This document shows, one piece after another, positions 60,401 through 64,000 of a stretch of 64,000 bases of DNA (positions are counted from its first letter, which is position 1; each line of letters starts with the position of its first letter). This DNA is from Plantago major. Taxonomy: Eukaryota; Streptophyta; Magnoliopsida; Lamiales; Plantaginaceae. The notes under the pieces are model-generated. The model saw nothing but the letters and a program-made list of their open reading frames with translations, was not told where the DNA came from and searched no databases. The stretch spans positions 93,146,707 to 93,210,706 of the forward strand of contig CM048842.1 of assembly GCA_026545765.1 (NCBI GenBank), read 5' to 3'. The position numbers and the translations under genes are program-made.

Positions 60401-61305
60401 AGAGATGCCTAAGGACCCAAAATGTCCTAATCTCTAAAGTCCGAGTAAGTGAGGTAGAAAGAAGCAGGCCTCGAGAAATGTGCGTAAAGCCAAGTTGATA
60501 AGAAGTGATGCAAAGGTTTCGAGTAGCAACACTGTGAAGGCAAAACATTTCCGAACGGGTATCCGTAAAGGCAAAGGTTGGTACACACTCAATAAGTAAA
60601 AAGACTAGAACTTACTATCGAAAAGGGTCAAATACATTCAAACAATCAAGCTTCACACTCAATTCGTAGAAGCTATTTAGTCATAGAGAAAAGACACACA
60701 AAGCCCAAAAGTATAAGTTCCGGGAAGTCAAACATGTCCAATGTCTCAGATATTTGCCGCTTATGATAAACAATATAAGATAAGGACTTGACACTGTAAT
60801 GATAAGATCAAACGATCGAGTGTTCTTACTCTTTACTAAGTGACATAATGGATGTAACTTGTCAAAATCCATCAAGTCGGCATAATACCATTTGTTGATT
60901 GATATCATTACAAGATATTCAATATAAGCCCTTGATGAATAAACGCTGATCTCAACGGCTGAGATTAAAACAGAAAAGTAATGTCTGCTGAGAAATGTAG
61001 ACATGGCCCACTACGATTTAATGGAGAACGTGTGATACGCCTATGCGTATACAAAGACACGATTCATATTCAACAGATGTATGTTGTATCTATGTACATT
61101 TTGTCTGCTATATATAGGACTTGGGCCAAAGACAAACACTTTTACCAATTCCAAATTTCATATCAGCATCAAAATAGCAAAATCTCTCAAGATTTCGCAA
61201 AACCCCTTCCTAAACTCAACTTCTTCATAGTCTTCCAAAAGATAGACTAATCCCGATTAATCTTGCAAAACCCTCCGAAAACACTCACCAAGACTTATAT
61301 AAGAG
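60401..61305 (+). other. Copia post-pol spacer
   Basis: It has no clear coding frame. A TATATATAGGACTTGG stretch at about 61109-61125 could be a promoter for the following frame, by position only. Confidence 0.35.
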
Positions 61306-63590
61306 ATGGCACCCAAGAAGATGACCACTAAGAACCCTAAGGTCGTGATCATCCGCCTCCCGAAAAGCAAGGAGGAAAGGAACTTAAGGTGTCAATAAAC
61401 GCCTGGGAAAGTTCACCCCATCTGATCGAATCCAAGTCACAAGATGAATTAGAGCTTTTTTAGTGAAGAAATATGTACCGCAATCATTTCTTCCAAACCA
61501 GATAGGAAACTAATATCGATGTCAAAAGTTCGCATATCTTCAAGTTTCATCACGCCAAAGTGACTATCCATTATCTAGATGCTGGAGTTCTATAACAATT
61601 CCAAAATATTCACAAAGGTTGTGAATGATGAAGAAGAAAATACACGCAGATCAAGTTCAAGGACAAGAAATTGTCTCTAGATCGCAAGACTTTCTGCAAG
61701 ATATTCATTGAAAATCGAGAAACAATCAAGACATCAACATCGTGGATGTTCCCATGATCCAAGGTGTTAAAGAGTTATTTGAAGCAATCCAATTAGAGAA
61801 TGCAAGGGTCGCCAGAGACTTTGTTCGAAAGCCATCAGATTCAGTCATCTCTGTAAACACTGGAGTACTTTTAGCTTCATTCGTCCGCTTTGATGGTAAC
61901 AAAGGTGGAGGACTCGATAAGCATGGAGAGATGGATGATGATGCATCTTCAACAAGAAGCATGAAGGCGGAAACCCACTTCAATTGGGGAAGTACGCCTT
62001 CAACAAATTCCTTCGACATATTGAGGAATTTGAGCCCAAGATCATCAATGGCTTACGAGCCAAATGCCAATATGCACTTCGCCTCGTAATCACACATTCT
62101 CGAAACAATGGGAATCACTTGCAGAGAGGCAGAAATCCAGCCACCAATTCCTTTTCGCACACAATTTTGAAGAAAGGAGAGACTTGTCGTTGAGAAAGCT
62201 CAAAGAGAGGCATAAGAACTTGAAGTCGCCAAATAAGGTGGGAGGTCTCGAGCAAGCTCAAGCTCAACCTCCGCTTCCAAGAGAAAGAGGACTCAAAGCA
62301 AAAGAGCCCAAGTCCCTAAACATACAAGAGGCACAACCTTTGGAGACAAGGTCTTAGAAGATGTTGACGCCTGTAAAGGCAACTCAATGCCCTAAGAATT
62401 TCGAGCGTGCCTGTAACTCTCCAGATGATAGAAATATCACAGGGTCTGCACCAACATCGGATAGTGAATCGAGGATGATGAAGTACTTGCAAAGTACTCA
62501 AACGGCCCAAGATGAGACCCATGGAGGAGCATCAAATTTCCTCAGAGAGATAGAGCCCTCTCGTCAAAGAAGAAGAAGAAGTTCTTTAAGGAAGATAGAA
62601 TGATGGAAGATCCTCACATCGCTCACATTCATATTACCAAAGATCAAAGGTTGTCAAGAAAACCTCGCTCAACAAAGTTCTCAACCTTCCGAGAGAGCTC
62701 AACTCTCGTAAGTGGGGACCGAGATGGAGACTCGTAATGATGCTTCAGAGGACAATTTAATGAGCAGAGAGGTCTGGAGACTCCACTAGTCCAAGAGACC
62801 AAGTTCACGACTCTATTCAGTAAATAAAGATGGTTCAGATTAACTTGTGAACATAGGTATATGTTAACTAGTTATTCATAAGCTTGCTTGTTACAGCCCA
62901 TTCAGGGCAATTTTTCGTGGGGGAAGAAAACTGGCCCACCCCTCAATCAAGAAGAGGTTCCTCCAACCTGAATATCAAGAAGAGCTCGCCATTAGTAAAG
63001 TTATCTCAACAAGAAATAACTAACTAAAATGCTCTTATCTTATGTTCTAATATTCTAATGTCTCTCTTAGTCTCCAATCGAGAAGTAGTGGTGGTGGAAC
63101 CAACACCCTCAAAACCAAGAGATTCCAGAAAAACCTCTCGAGGAAGTATCGAGCCTTCCTGAGAAGGTAAGTAATCAGAATAGTCTCCTTCAAGAATGCC
63201 TAAAAACCCACTACTAAATCTTTTATGTTTGTTCTGCTGTGCTCAGTCAAGAATAAATCGGATGGAGAAACAATGTGTTATCTCCTCCAAAGGAAACTCG
63301 AAATCAACAAGATCGCAGAAAAAGGTGCCGAAACCCCTGTGTTTCGAGGAACATGCTACCGGCTTCCTCACTAGGCGTGAAGTAAGGAAGCCTCGTAAAG
63401 CATATTTCTATCTATCTTTCTCTGATAAATAAGTTTCTGAAACCATAATTGATTCTAATTCTCAGGTTCAAGCAGAAAGAAAGGATGCTGAGGATCAGAC
63501 TTCTCCTCACCCCAAAGTATCTGAGGTCTCTGAGACCAAATAAGCAGGTCGGTTGCAGCCTGATTTGTTTACATTGCCCATGTATGCCTG
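61306..63590 (+). pseudogene. Extra 3' coding region of the Sirevirus-like element, degraded
   Basis: The ATG at 61306 opens MAPKKMTTKNPKVVIIRLPK and then breaks. Later open pieces are 61742-62089 (MDVPMIQGVKELFEAIQLEN), 62064-62357 (basic, Pro-rich), 62361-62603 and 63196-63432. The composition is charged and low in hydrophobic segments, so I see no clear signal peptide or membrane anchor. Sireviruses often carry an additional frame here, sometimes called envelope-like. Nothing in this copy shows an envelope function. Confidence 0.45.
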
Positions 63591-64000
63591 TGTAAAGCTT
63601 CGCTTTTGCATACGTATACTAACACAAGTGGTTCGAACAAAACTAACTTCGATCCCTTTCTTTCGTGCTCAAAGTCTAAGTTCAGTGCCAATCAATTTAC
63701 TTCCAAGCCTTCCGTATAATACACTCAAGAAACATCTAAAGTGCTTGTATTAATGGCGGTAAACCCGTGGAAGGCCAGACCTTTCAAGTTGCAAAAGAGT
63801 GTCTATATCCTAGAGAAGAAGGCCAGCATTCGGTAACTGGAAGATCAGCATCCATGTTATGTTTCCTACGTAGGTCTACTCCTTCGCTTATAATTGACGA
63901 TGATACCTTCATAAACAAGGGTACCTAAGACTCATATAATACAGATTTCCTCGTCAGTAGACAAGCTCAAATCCAAGAGCAGAGTGGTGACCCATCCGCT
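63591..64000. other. Right edge, no gene seen
   Basis: This is continuation of the copia 3' region. No LTR start or purine tract is seen before the window ends. Confidence 0.4.

Larger units (their letters stand above)
53346..64000 (+). mobile_element. Sirevirus-like Ty1/copia element, truncated by the window end
   Basis: It has a long LTR (1.36 kb), an initiator-Met primer site, gag, protease, integrase, RT and RNase H in copia order, then at least 3.6 kb of 3' sequence with coding remnants. Long LTRs and an extra frame after pol fit the Sirevirus group. The 3' LTR lies outside the window. It is the same family as the inverted LTR piece at 12-360. Confidence 0.75.

Noticed and set aside
1-64000. 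A tRNA gene, organelle insertion or bacterial operon
   Set aside because: No cloverleaf-forming sequence, organelle gene or Shine-Dalgarno-spaced gene run was seen by eye; a dedicated scan was not possible.

Overview
This is nuclear DNA of a flowering plant, probably a eudicot (inference). The evidence is an intron-containing gene for the ribosome-biogenesis protein UTP6, plant LTR retrotransposon lineages (Athila-like and Tat-like Ty3/gypsy; Sirevirus-like Ty1/copia), a FAR1/MULE transposase relic, and a Cassandra-type solo LTR carrying a 5S rRNA-derived segment. Most of the window is nested, decayed retrotransposon DNA. Only one gene, UTP6 (42955-47716, minus strand, six exons), looks like a conserved host gene, and even it carries three small frameshifts as given.

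Layout. 1-360 is the end of a copia LTR (minus). 361-7782 is an Athila-like gypsy element (plus) with gag, protease, RT, RNase H and integrase remnants; its 3' LTR is cut after 30 bp by a copia element on the minus strand (LTR 7783-8826, RNase H remnant to about 11.8 kb). 11878-26042 is a Tat-lineage gypsy element on the minus strand with both LTRs, a recognisable primer binding site, all pol domains and tandem repeats behind integrase. It also carries an intron-containing gene on the opposite (plus) strand (14633-16404) and a solo copia LTR (21348-22171) inside its RT. 26043-28410 is an internally deleted Athila-like fragment (minus). 28600-32303 is the 3' half of another copia element (plus).

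32.4-38.8 kb holds DNA-transposon relics: a plant-transposase-like fragment, an unassigned minus-strand coding relic and a FAR1/MULE pseudogene with an exact 30-bp tandem duplication. 40646-41717 is a short hAT-like element with perfect 13-bp terminal inverted repeats and a perfect 8-bp target duplication. UTP6 follows. Upstream of it lie an AT-rich tandem/inverted repeat and, beside it, the Cassandra solo LTR (48219-48522) with perfect 5-bp target duplications. 49758-51000 is a broken gene of an uncharacterised plant family.

51736-53345 is the 5' end of a third Athila-like element, interrupted at 53346 by a long Sirevirus-like copia element (plus) that runs off the right edge. That element has a 1.36-kb LTR, gag, protease, integrase, RT and RNase H remnants, and then more than 3 kb of extra 3' sequence with coding remnants.

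Almost all retroelement reading frames are broken by stops and 1-2 base indels. The same kind of small indel occurs in the exons of UTP6, so part of the damage may come from the assembly rather than from biology.
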